From: Desulfobacula sp.
GTDB lineage: Bacteria > Desulfobacterota > Desulfobacteria > Desulfobacterales > Desulfobacteraceae
DNA: 10,540 bases
NCBI GenBank assembly: GCA_029940235.1
Contig: JAOZRI010000061.1
Span: forward strand, 1-10,540
Reading direction: 5' to 3'
Both the position numbers and the translations under genes were made by a program. Below the pieces are notes generated by a model. That model made no database searches. It was not told where the DNA came from and worked only from the letters and a program-made list of their open reading frames with translations. Below, piece by piece: positions 1 to 6,372 of this stretch (position 1 is its first letter; every line of letters starts with the position of its first letter).

Positions 1-324
1 TTCATGGATATTATAATGGAGGCAGAAAATATGAATAAAAACCAGTAATCCCATGATGATAAAAGCTGTGCATGATTTAAAGGAAGAGATGGGAAAATCC
101 TGTAATTGCTGCTTCAACCTGAAAAATTTATTCTCTTTGTAATAGGTATCAATCATCAAAAATGATTTTTCTTTGTCTTCTCTGTTCACCAGTATATCAA
201 ATAGATTATTCTGTTTTTCAATTGAGGTTTTGATGTCCTGACTGGCCAGGATCAAGATGATTAAATCTGCCTTTTTAGCAGAAAGAGCTGTGAATATTTT
301 TTCCATATTATTGTTGCCGATCAT
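1..324 (-). CDS. N-terminal fragment of a probable rhomboid-family membrane protein (cut by left edge)
   Basis: This is an open reading frame of 108 codons that runs off the left edge of the window, so only the N-terminus is visible. The first ~80 residues are soluble and mixed in charge, with a hydrophobic strand (LIILILASQD, residues 21-30) and a D-x-Y-x-x-E-N segment near residues 59-65. A first membrane segment begins around residue 85 (CTAFIIMGLLVFIHIF). A small soluble head with a '..YxxEN' ending followed by a membrane domain resembles the N-terminus of rhomboid-family intramembrane serine proteases of deltaproteobacteria. The catalytic Ser/His segments would lie outside the window, so the assignment rests on resemblance alone. 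The start is the ATG at 324: an in-frame TAA lies 12 bases upstream, and GGGAA sits just before the ATG, although closer than usual. ATG at 306 is an alternative without a ribosome site. The gene is divergent from the hydrolase gene at 533. Confidence 0.5.
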   Translation of the reverse strand, partial: MIGNNNMEKIFTALSAKKADLIILILASQDIKTSIEKQNNLFDILVNREDKEKSFLMIDTYYKENKFFRLKQQLQDFPISSFKSCTAFIIMGLLVFIHIFCLHYNIHE

Positions 325-346
325 TGTTCCCGTGCTTTAAATAAAT

Positions 347-376
347 TTGATCTTTTTTTGCTTGATCTTTTTTCAC
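347..376. repeat. Tandem 15-bp direct repeat, TTGATCTTTTTT core
   Basis: Two adjacent 15-base units start at 347 and 362. Both begin TTGATCTTTTTT and differ only in the last three bases. They lie 23 to 52 bases upstream of the minus-strand start at 324, in the leader or promoter zone of that gene. They could be a regulator site or simple slippage in an A/T-rich leader. The sequence alone does not decide. Confidence 0.5.
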
Positions 377-470
377 AGGGGTTTTAAAAAAATATAATAC
401 TCAATATTTAAATGAAAGTTTTAGCAAATTTATCATTCACTTTCATACTTTATTGTTGGCAAATGTGGAT

Positions 471-500
471 GAAAGACCAATATGCCCGTGTCAGTTATTA
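471..500 (+). repeat. Dispersed repeat, copy A
   Basis: This segment matches 2030-2060 closely. The shared core is TGCCCGTGTCAGTT (14 identical bases, 483-496), preceded by a shared GACCAA (475-480) and followed by TATT against TGTT. Weaker similarity extends upstream: both copies have TTCACT about 35-45 bases earlier. It overlaps the ATG at 482, which is one reason not to use that ATG as the hydrolase start. No transposase or terminal inverted repeat is attached. Confidence 0.6.
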
Positions 501-532
501 ATTGTATATATGAATCTCCAGGGAAAATAAAC

Positions 533-1342
533 ATGCAAATACTAAGATTTAAAAGTGGTGACAATAAAATTTATACAGGATGTGATTTTGATGGTGAAAA
601 GGCATCTGTGATTAAAGGAGATATCTATACTGAATTTTTCAAAACTGGGGAAATAAAGATAGTAAAAAAAATATTGTCGCCCATTGCACCAATAGTTATT
701 TATTGCATTGGCCTGAATTATAAACTTCATGCAGAGGAAACAGGACTTGACCTGCCGAGATACCCCATTGTATTCATGAAAAATATAGGTGCAGCTGCAG
801 GTCACCTTGATGATATTATTATTCCCCTGTCTTGTGCCAAAAAACCTGAAGTTGATTATGAAGCTGAACTTGCCGTGGTTATACAGCGAAAAGCAAAAAA
901 TGTATTGCCTGAAAATGCTCTTGACTATGTTTTCGGATATACATGTGCCAATGATATCTCTGCAAGAAGATGGCAGATGCATGCCGGCGGGCAGCAGTGG
1001 ATAAAGGGGAAAAGCTTTGATACTTTCTGCCCCTTTGGCCCCTGGATTGTGACCAAAGATGAGATTGATGATCCTGATAATCTTGATCTTGAATGTGTGT
1101 TAAATGGTAATACTATGCAAAAAAGCAATACAGGCGACATGATCTTTTCAGTGGCACAGATTATTTCATATCTCTCCCAGTCTGCCACCCTTGTTCCCGG
1201 AACAATCATTTTAACCGGGACACCAAGTGGAGTAGGGTTTACAAGAAAACCACCTGTTTATCTTAAACCCGGAGATATTCTTGAAACAAGGATTGAAAAA
1301 ATTGGTGTACTGAAAAACCAGGTAATTGCAGAGAAAATTTAA
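533..1342 (+). CDS. Fumarylacetoacetate hydrolase (FAH) family protein
   Basis: This is a 269-residue cytoplasmic enzyme of the FAH superfamily, whose members hydrolyse or isomerise C-C bonds in beta-diketo or acylpyruvate-type acids (for example acylpyruvate hydrolase, 2-hydroxyhepta-2,4-dienedioate isomerase). Visible family marks are a small N-terminal domain (1-50), GLNY near 60, the divalent-metal ligands E110 and E112 in VDYEAELAVV and D141 in CANDISARRWQ, KGKSFDTFCPFGPW (158-171), and SVAQIISYLSQ followed by PGTIILTGTPSGVG (222-235). All expected metal residues are present, so it should be active; the substrate cannot be told. The start is ATG 533 because AGGGAA at 520-525 stands 7 bases before it and the protein then begins MQILRFKSGD, as family members do. 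ATG 482 would add 17 residues encoded within a dispersed repeat. A weak sigma-70-like pair (TTGGCA at 456, AATATG at 479) would start transcription after 482, in agreement. The gene converges on zraP and appears monocistronic. Confidence 0.9.
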   Translation: MQILRFKSGDNKIYTGCDFDGEKASVIKGDIYTEFFKTGEIKIVKKILSPIAPIVIYCIGLNYKLHAEETGLDLPRYPIVFMKNIGAAAGHLDDIIIPLSCAKKPEVDYEAELAVVIQRKAKNVLPENALDYVFGYTCANDISARRWQMHAGGQQWIKGKSFDTFCPFGPWIVTKDEIDDPDNLDLECVLNGNTMQKSNTGDMIFSVAQIISYLSQSATLVPGTIILTGTPSGVGFTRKPPVYLKPGDILETRIEKIGVLKNQVIAEKI

Positions 1343-1383
1343 GTGAAGGAGATTGTGTAATCCATCTTCCTTCACTTAAATTT
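1335..1383. terminator. Long bidirectional hairpin shared by convergent genes
   Basis: The left arm (1335-1353) and right arm (1364-1383) pair over 16 perfect base pairs (core TTAAGTGAAGGA), then one bulged base and three more pairs, with a 10-base loop. The hydrolase stop codon (1340-1342) lies inside the left arm and zraP ends at 1404, so one structure can serve both convergent genes. The outer stem is A/T rich (AAATTT on each side) and supplies only short U-tracts, so it could also act as an mRNA 3'-end stabiliser. Confidence 0.75.
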
Positions 1384-1403
1384 CAAGTCTTAGGTCTTAA
1401 TTT

Positions 1404-1940
1404 TTAATTATTAGAATATCGGCCACCCTGGTTTCCCCATTGTCCCTGTCCACGATGAAAACCTTTTTGTCCGCCATTACCTGACCATCTGCCGCAGCCT
1501 TTTCCAAATCCAGCACCCCTGCTGCCAAGTTCAGGAGCGATTTTCTTTGCGCTTAACTTGAAATCAATCTGTTTGTCTCTTATCTGTTTTTGCAGGTCAG
1601 CAATCTCCTCGGACAACTTGCTAAGTTCATCTTTGTCTGGATCAGATGTCTGCATGAGCATCCTTATTTCCTGCTGTTTTTGAAGTTTTGCAGATCTAAA
1701 TTTATATGTTTCATCAATGAATTGCTGACGTAGGGTCTGGAGTTCATCTCTCTGGTCTTTAGAGAGGTCCTTGAGTGCATTCTGCCTGTTCTGCCCTCCA
1801 CCATATCCCTGACAATCCTGGTTAAACCCTGATCCCATCATTTTTGGGCCCATGCCGCCATTAGGTCCCCATGCAAATGTGCTTGCAGCCGCAAAGGCAA
1901 CCATAAGTATTGAACTGATAATAATAACTGTTTTTTTCAT
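1404..1940 (-). CDS. zraP: ZraP/Spy-like periplasmic metal-binding stress protein
   Basis: This is a 178-residue exported protein. Residues 1-23 form a signal peptide (MKK, hydrophobic core, then ASTFA before W24). Next come a Gly/Met-rich stretch (25-50), a helical region with an LTxEQ-like motif (LSKDQRDELQTL, 59-70) and long amphipathic helices to about 135, and a Gly-rich tail (138-178). This is the layout of ZraP/Spy/CpxP-family periplasmic zinc-binding chaperones. ZraP of Escherichia coli (about 140 residues) binds zinc and represses ZraS signalling. The tail here is longer and has only one His, with two Cys (43 and 149) in the mature protein. The start is ATG 1940, preceded by GGGGG with 7 bases spacing; a TTG at 1952 is in frame but would put residues before the signal peptide. 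It is divergent from the kinase/regulator pair and has its own sigma-54 promoter at 2116-2130. The exact metal is not shown by the sequence. Confidence 0.8.
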   Translation of the reverse strand: MKKTVIIISSILMVAFAAASTFAWGPNGGMGPKMMGSGFNQDCQGYGGGQNRQNALKDLSKDQRDELQTLRQQFIDETYKFRSAKLQKQQEIRMLMQTSDPDKDELSKLSEEIADLQKQIRDKQIDFKLSAKKIAPELGSRGAGFGKGCGRWSGNGGQKGFHRGQGQWGNQGGRYSNN

Positions 1941-2029
1941 AATAACCCCCAAGTAAATTGTTTATTTTATATGAAGCACTCTGCAAGCTGACCAGGTGTT
2001 TCACTCTTTGTTATGGGTAGACGCTGGTG

Positions 2030-2060
2030 ACAGACCAAATCTGCCCGTGTCAGTTGTTCG
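2030..2060 (+). repeat. Dispersed repeat, copy B, with small hairpin
   Basis: This is the second copy of the element at 471-500, with the identical core TGCCCGTGTCAGTT (2042-2055) and GACCAA (2033-2038). Here it lies in the predicted leader of the minus-strand zraP transcript, whereas copy A lies ahead of a plus-strand gene, so its orientation relative to the gene is opposite. Copy B can form TGACA/TGTCA arms (2028-2032 and 2048-2052); copy A cannot form this pairing, so the hairpin is not the conserved property. Confidence 0.6.
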
Positions 2061-2115
2061 ATCCCATTAATAAAGCTAATCTGGTATAATCAGTCGAACC
2101 TGAAAATTATATAAA

Positions 2116-2130
2116 GCAAGGGGTGTGCCA
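2116..2130 (-). promoter_or_regulatory. Sigma-54 (-24/-12) promoter for zraP
   Basis: Read on the minus strand this is TGGCACACCCCTTGC. It matches the sigma-54 consensus TGGCAC-N5-TTGC at every specified position, with exactly ten bases between GG (-24) and GC (-12). Transcription would begin near 2105 and give a leader of about 165 bases before the zraP ATG at 1940. It fits control by the sigma-54 activator encoded at 4290-5636. Confidence 0.88.
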
Positions 2131-2250
2131 AAGAGATGAAATTTTTTTAACATACTGAAATCATAAAATAAATTGTATTATACGAAGCCTTAACCATTAA
2201 CAATGAGTTTTCCTCTTTGTTTACTTTTTACCCGATATGTGGTAAACAGA

Positions 2251-2267
2251 TGGATACAAAATATCCA
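2251..2267. promoter_or_regulatory. Perfect dyad, candidate shared ZraR enhancer site
   Basis: TGGATACAAAATATCCA is a perfect inverted repeat with 6-bp arms around CAAAA. Its centre (2259) is 129 bases from the -24 edge of both sigma-54 elements (2130 and 2388), well within the usual distance for upstream activator sites. A Fis-type HTH regulator such as ZraR binds dyads as a dimer. No second matching dyad was found, and the sequence does not resemble the E. coli ZraR site, so the role is inferred from position and symmetry. Confidence 0.45.
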
Positions 2268-2387
2268 GCTATGGTTAACTGAAAATTAAACAGCATGTGC
2301 AGGGTTTTGTGGATCGCTTCTTTGCGAGCCTTCAAAATAAAGGGTTTTAAGCAGGTCTTATATAGTTTAATGGCAGATTTTAAACAA

Positions 2388-2402
2388 TGGTATTGTTTTT
2401 GC
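2388..2402 (+). promoter_or_regulatory. Probable sigma-54 promoter for zraS-zraR
   Basis: TGGTATTGTTTTTGC has the invariant GG and GC ten bases apart and a full TTGC at -12, followed by T as in the consensus. The -24 half is weaker because CAC is replaced by TAT. Start would be near 2414, about 70 bases before the zraS ATG. It points to autoregulation of the two-component operon, as in enterobacterial zraSR. It should be weaker than the zraP promoter. Confidence 0.6.
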
Positions 2403-2483
2403 TTAATCTGTTTTAGATGAGATAGAATTAAAAAAAGATAAACAGACAAATATGATTAATGGTATTCAGGAACAAATAAAAAT

Positions 2484-4274
2484 ATGGAAATTATGAAAAA
2501 AAAGAGTTTTTCATTGATATCTCCACTGCTGCTTGCAGGGATTTTATTGATTTTACTGCCTATTTTTACCTTCATGACCCTTGACCGGCTTAAAAAGCAA
2601 AAGGAATTTTTTAGTGAGAGACTTTTGGAAAAAGGGATATCATTAATCAGAACATTTGAAGCTGGAACCAGAACAGGGCTTTTTACCATGGGATGGGGAG
2701 CAGTGCGAATTCAGGCCATGCTCTATGAGACATCTTTACAGCCTGGAATTATTTATATGATGATTACATCAAAAGAGGGCAGGATACTTGCGCACTCAGA
2801 TACCTCCATGGTGGGTAAGGTTTTTAATGACATGCCCGAAAGTGTAGATATAAATGAAGATATCTCTCTGTTCAGCCACAGAGAGAGGCTGGAAAAAGAT
2901 CAAGACCCTGTGTTTGAAGTGTTCAAGCCTTTTGCTCCGGTTCGCAGTAAATTTAAGGGCAGGCGTATGCACAGGCAGATGATGCCAAGGCATGATGATA
3001 AGCAAGATTTAAACCTGAACAGATTTGACAGGCAGGGCAATGATTGGTGCCAGTCCTATCTTCAAAGCGAGGATGGAAAGAAGGCCGCCCGGCATTATAT
3101 TTTTGCCGGTCTCTCCATGGAGAGAGCAAAGATTGCCAGGAGCAGGTTGCTAAAAGCAACCATCTGGCGCGGAGTCCTGTTTTTTGTGTTGGGGTGTGTG
3201 GGTATAATTGCCCTGTTTTCATTCCAGGCATACAGGTCAGCCAGGGCATCATTAACACAGGTAAAGGCATTTTCCGATAATGTGATTGAAAATATGCCGT
3301 CGGGATTAATTTCAACTAATCTGGAGCATGAAATAACATCCATAAATAAAACAGCAAAAGATATTCTTGGCAGTGATTTAACCCATGCACTTCCTCAATT
3401 GATTGAATTGATAAATAATCCAAAAAATACAGGAGAAGTTATCAGTCGGGAAATTACTCTTGATGCTGTACAAAGCAAAACCCGTGACAGAGCAATTGAC
3501 CTTGATATTACAGCATCGCCCATACAGGACAGTGAAAATCAAGTTACAGGATTTTTATTTCTTTTTAAGGATTTAACCCAGATTAAAGAGCTTAAAAAAC
3601 AGGTGGAGACCAACAGGCGGCTTGCCGCAATTGGTAAACTTGCAGCTGGTGTTGCCCATGAGATCAGAAATCCTTTAAGTTCCATAAAAGGCTTTGCAAC
3701 CTATTTTGGCAAACGGTATGATAAAAATTCTTCTGATAAACAAACTGCTCAAATCATGGTCAAAGAAGTTGAACGTATCAACAGATCCATTACTCAACTG
3801 CTTGAATTTGCAAAACCCATGAATATTGAGAAAGGCCCCGTAGATATAAATGATTTGATCAATCACTCCTTAAAACTTGTTCAACATGATATCCTTCAAA
3901 AGAAAATCCAGACAAAGATTGATATTAATCTTAAAACGCCCACTGTTTACACCGATGGCGACAGAATGAATCAGGTGCTGCTCAATTTATATATCAATGC
4001 AGTACAGGCCATGGAAGATGGCGGTAAACTTGAAATCACTGTTCAGGATAAATCGCAGGAAGGTTTAATTGAAATAAGGATAAAAGATTCTGGTGAAGGA
4101 ATTGATAAAGACTCTCTTGATCTGATCTTTGACCCCTATTTTACAACCCGGCCAACAGGGACTGGACTTGGACTTTCAATTGTGCATACTATTATTGAAA
4201 ACCTGCAGGGCAGCATTTGTGTGAAAAGCACAAAAGGTAAAGGCGCCTGTTTTATTATTAATCTACCGGTTTAA
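2484..4274 (+). CDS. zraS: ZraS-like membrane sensor histidine kinase
   Basis: This is a 596-residue inner-membrane kinase. TM1 is at about 12-31, a periplasmic sensor region spans about 33-227, TM2 is at 229-248, and a PAS-like domain covers about 260-365. The HisKA phospho-acceptor is H392 in AHEIRNPLSS. The ATPase has N505 (NAVQAM), G1 DSGEGI (535-540), F-box FDPYFTT (549-555) and G2 GTGLGLSI (559-566). All catalytic motifs are intact. It should autophosphorylate on H392 and pass phosphate to the regulator 15 bp downstream. E. coli ZraS is about 465 residues; the extra length is the PAS domain and the sensor region. That region contains a basic Met/His/Asp stretch (RRMHRQMMPRHDD, 160-172) that could bind metal. 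ATG 2484 has AGGAA upstream at longer than usual spacing; ATG 2493 (residue 4) is an alternative. The zraP neighbour is the main support for the Zra name; AtoS/HydH-type naming is equally compatible with the kinase core. Confidence 0.85.
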   Translation: MEIMKKKSFSLISPLLLAGILLILLPIFTFMTLDRLKKQKEFFSERLLEKGISLIRTFEAGTRTGLFTMGWGAVRIQAMLYETSLQPGIIYMMITSKEGRILAHSDTSMVGKVFNDMPESVDINEDISLFSHRERLEKDQDPVFEVFKPFAPVRSKFKGRRMHRQMMPRHDDKQDLNLNRFDRQGNDWCQSYLQSEDGKKAARHYIFAGLSMERAKIARSRLLKATIWRGVLFFVLGCVGIIALFSFQAYRSARASLTQVKAFSDNVIENMPSGLISTNLEHEITSINKTAKDILGSDLTHALPQLIELINNPKNTGEVISREITLDAVQSKTRDRAIDLDITASPIQDSENQVTGFLFLFKDLTQIKELKKQVETNRRLAAIGKLAAGVAHEIRNPLSSIKGFATYFGKRYDKNSSDKQTAQIMVKEVERINRSITQLLEFAKPMNIEKGPVDINDLINHSLKLVQHDILQKKIQTKIDINLKTPTVYTDGDRMNQVLLNLYINAVQAMEDGGKLEITVQDKSQEGLIEIRIKDSGEGIDKDSLDLIFDPYFTTRPTGTGLGLSIVHTIIENLQGSICVKSTKGKGACFIINLPV

Positions 4275-4289
4275 AAGGATACAAACCAG

Positions 4290-5636
4290 ATGAAAACAGT
4301 ACTTGTGGTTGATGATGATGCAGCCCATGCCAGAATGCTTAAAATCTTGATGACAGACTGGGGATATGAAATTCATCTTGCAGATGACGGGACAAGTGCC
4401 ATCAAAATGGTAAAAAATCAATCTTTTGATATGGTATTGATGGATATGAAAATGGTGAAAATGTCTGGAATGGAAGCTTTGCAGCTTATAAGGGAGTATA
4501 GACCCTCTTTGCCTGTAATTATCATGACAGCGTATTCATCGGTTAATACAGCGGTAAAAGCCTTGAAGATCGGGGCCTATGACTATCTGACCAAACCCCT
4601 GGATTTTGACAAGCTCAAACTTACCATTGATCGTATATTTGAAACCGTCTCTTTAAAAATAGAGAACAGGGATTTGAAAAACAGGTTGGATGAGAAAGCT
4701 CTCAAACATGATATTATTGGTAAAAGCCCAGCAATCCTTGCCTTGCTTGACATCATCAATATGGTAGCTCCCACAGAGGCCAATGTCCTTGTTGTCGGTG
4801 AGTCTGGAACAGGCAAAGAATTAGTCTCTTCTGCTATTCATTATAACTCTTCACGAAAGCATAAACCCTATGTAAGGATTAATTGTGCTGCCATTACTGA
4901 AAGCCTTCTTGAATCTGAACTGTTTGGCCATGAAAAAGGTTCATTTACCGGAGCAGATAAAAAGAGAAAAGGAAAATTTTTACAGGCTGACAAAGGCAGT
5001 ATCCTGTTAGATGAAATTGGTGAAATGAGCCTTGCCATGCAGGCAAAGCTCTTAAGGGTAATCCAGGAAAAAGAGATCACTCCCGTGGGAAGTGATCAAA
5101 ATATTAAAACAGATGTAAGGATTATTGCATCAACAAACAAGAATTTAAAAGAGATGTCAGACCAGGGAAGCTTTCGCCAGGATTTATATTTTCGCCTTAA
5201 TGTAGTCAGTATTGAAATTCCACCCTTAAGGGAGAGAGATGAGGACATCCCAACCCTCTCCCTCTATTTTTTACAACTGTTTTCAAAAAAGAACAGTCGT
5301 GATATCAAAGGTTTTTCTCCTAAGGCCATGGATGCCATGATTCAATATGAGTGGGAAGGCAATGTCAGAGAATTGAGCAATAGCGTGGAGAGAGCAGTTG
5401 TCCTTGCCAGATCTGACTATATCACCATTGAAGACCTCTCCTTTATACAGAATCAAGCCATGGACAGTATTGAAAAAGGGTCAGATTTAAAAAATATTAA
5501 ACTTTCACAAATAGAAGAAAAAGCTATTATCTCCACCCTTGAATCAGCCCGGGGTAATAAAAGTGAAGCTGCCAGAAGGCTTGGTATTACAAGAAAGACT
5601 CTATTAAAGAAGTTGAAACAATATGGGAAAGCTTAA
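4290..5636 (+). CDS. zraR: ZraR-like sigma-54-dependent response regulator
   Basis: This is a 448-residue NtrC-class activator. The receiver domain (1-120) has the acidic pocket DDD (8-10), phospho-acceptor D52 in LMDMKM, T80 and K102 in TKP. The AAA+ domain (141-375) has Walker A GESGTGKE (170-177), the sigma-54 contact loop as GSFTGA (217-222), Walker B GSILLDE (236-242), and FRQDLYFRLN with the arginine finger (296-304). A Fis-type HTH follows (NKSEAARRLGITRKTLLKKL, 423-442). It should be fully functional: phosphorylated by the upstream kinase, it would form a hexamer and open sigma-54 promoters. Likely targets are the two sigma-54 elements in the zraP-zraS interval. The start has an AAGGAT ribosome site about ten bases upstream. 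No clear hairpin terminator follows the gene, so some read-through into the PilZ gene 146 bp downstream is possible. Confidence 0.9.
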   Translation: MKTVLVVDDDAAHARMLKILMTDWGYEIHLADDGTSAIKMVKNQSFDMVLMDMKMVKMSGMEALQLIREYRPSLPVIIMTAYSSVNTAVKALKIGAYDYLTKPLDFDKLKLTIDRIFETVSLKIENRDLKNRLDEKALKHDIIGKSPAILALLDIINMVAPTEANVLVVGESGTGKELVSSAIHYNSSRKHKPYVRINCAAITESLLESELFGHEKGSFTGADKKRKGKFLQADKGSILLDEIGEMSLAMQAKLLRVIQEKEITPVGSDQNIKTDVRIIASTNKNLKEMSDQGSFRQDLYFRLNVVSIEIPPLRERDEDIPTLSLYFLQLFSKKNSRDIKGFSPKAMDAMIQYEWEGNVRELSNSVERAVVLARSDYITIEDLSFIQNQAMDSIEKGSDLKNIKLSQIEEKAIISTLESARGNKSEAARRLGITRKTLLKKLKQYGKA

Positions 5637-5700
5637 AATTTTGTGTTAAACTGTAATAATTGTATATTTATCCTTAAAAACAGGTAAAATTATGCATGGC

Positions 5701-5729
5701 TTGTTAAATACCTTTAAATGGTCTATAAG
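5701..5729 (+). promoter_or_regulatory. Sigma-70-like promoter ahead of the PilZ gene
   Basis: TTGTTA (5701-5706) and TATAAG (5724-5729) are separated by 17 bases. Start would be near 5736, about 47 bases before the PilZ ATG at 5783. The match is reasonable, but A/T-rich intergenic DNA yields such pairs by chance. Confidence 0.45.
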
Positions 5730-5782
5730 AAATTAGGCTCTGGCAATGTAATAATGACCATAAATAAAGTGTGGGAATTGAT

Positions 5783-6199
5783 ATGGAAATATTAGATGAG
5801 ATTATCAAGAGAGTTCGCAACTTAGATTCTGATCAGCAGAAAGATATCTTAGAAATTCTGAAAACCTGGCAGGCCGGCAGGCTAAGAGATTATCCACGTC
5901 TTGATACCAAGGTGAATATTGATATTGTGGTTGGAGACAGAGTTATTCAGACCGATGCAAAAGATATCAGTGCCGGTGGCATCTTTATCAATACCTCGGG
6001 AAAATTTAAATCCAATGAAAAAGTGCGGGTGGTTTTCAGTGTTCCCGGCATTGACAAGCCCTTTAAACTTGAGGGAATGATTGTCCGGGTGGAGCAAAAT
6101 GGAATGGCCATCAAGTTTGAGAGGATAACACCGTATTTTAAGAAAATGCTTGATGAAATGATCTGGAGAAGTAAAAATCCAGATGGTAATTTCTTATAG
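5783..6199 (+). CDS. PilZ domain protein (c-di-GMP receptor type)
   Basis: This is a 138-residue soluble protein. Residues 1-30 form an acidic amphipathic helical segment (MEILDEIIKRVRNLDSDQQK onward), and the PilZ beta-barrel follows (about 33-125). The two c-di-GMP binding motifs are both present: R35-D-Y-P-R39 (RxxxR) and D61-I-S-A-G-G66 (D/NxSxxG). It should therefore bind c-di-GMP and act as a small receptor on motility, adhesion or secretion machinery. The partner is unknown. The start is ATG 5783 because GGGAA (5773-5777) stands 5 bases before it; the upstream in-frame GTG at 5771 overlaps this ribosome site. It has its own candidate promoter and is not obviously part of the zraSR operon. 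Confidence 0.85.
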   Translation: MEILDEIIKRVRNLDSDQQKDILEILKTWQAGRLRDYPRLDTKVNIDIVVGDRVIQTDAKDISAGGIFINTSGKFKSNEKVRVVFSVPGIDKPFKLEGMIVRVEQNGMAIKFERITPYFKKMLDEMIWRSKNPDGNFL

Positions 6200-6252
6200 A
6201 CGTACGAATGGATTGCCGTGATCACAGCCATGGCAGGCTGAAAATTAGCACA

Positions 6253-6291
6253 ATATGAAAGAGTAATAAAATTTTAATTGGTTTTTCATAT
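6253..6291. repeat. A/T-rich inverted repeat between PilZ and permease genes
   Basis: ATATGAAA (6253-6260) and TTTCATAT (6284-6291) form a perfect 8-bp dyad around a 23-base A/T-rich centre. It could be a weak transcript-end structure or a regulator site ahead of the permease gene. The low GC makes chance occurrence plausible. The rest of 6200-6372 shows nothing clear. Confidence 0.3.
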
Positions 6292-6372
6292 AAAACGATA
6301 TCTCTCCTGCTCCATCAACTCTTTTATCCTGTTTTCTAAAATAATGGAACAACAATTAAGGATATTTAAATA

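Larger units (their letters stand above)
1941..2483. other. 543-bp divergent regulatory region between zraP and zraS
   Basis: No convincing gene lies here. The region holds, from left to right, the zraP leader with dispersed repeat copy B, the zraP sigma-54 promoter (2116-2130), an A/T-rich stretch (2135-2180), inverted TTAACCAT (2190-2197) and ATGGTTAA (2271-2278), the dyad at 2251-2267, a hairpin at 2311-2330 (GGATCGC/GCGAGCC with one mismatch) and the zraS sigma-54 element (2388-2402). An open frame of 73 codons on the minus strand (2449-2228) has no ribosome site or recognised domain and would overlap the regulatory elements. Confidence 0.6.

Noticed and set aside
482..532. Upstream ATG giving a 17-residue N-terminal extension of the hydrolase
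   Set aside because: The extension is encoded in a dispersed repeat, lacks a good ribosome site and does not look like the family N-terminus; ATG 533 has AGGGAA at 7 bases.
542..1209. Minus-strand open frames opposite the hydrolase gene
   Set aside because: They are antisense shadows of a strongly recognised plus-strand enzyme and have no domain or ribosome site.
2310..2326. TGGATCGCTTCTTTGC as a sigma-54 promoter for zraS
   Set aside because: GG and GC are 11 bases apart instead of 10, and a correctly spaced element with TTGC lies at 2388-2402.
2953..3343. Overlapping open frames on both strands within the kinase gene
   Set aside because: The kinase frame continues through with sensible topology (second membrane segment, linker); the others are out-of-frame products of a locally GC-richer stretch.
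5637..5700. Terminator after zraR
   Set aside because: Only A/T-rich sequence with a 5-bp AGGTA/TACCT pairing over a 20-base loop is present, too weak to call.
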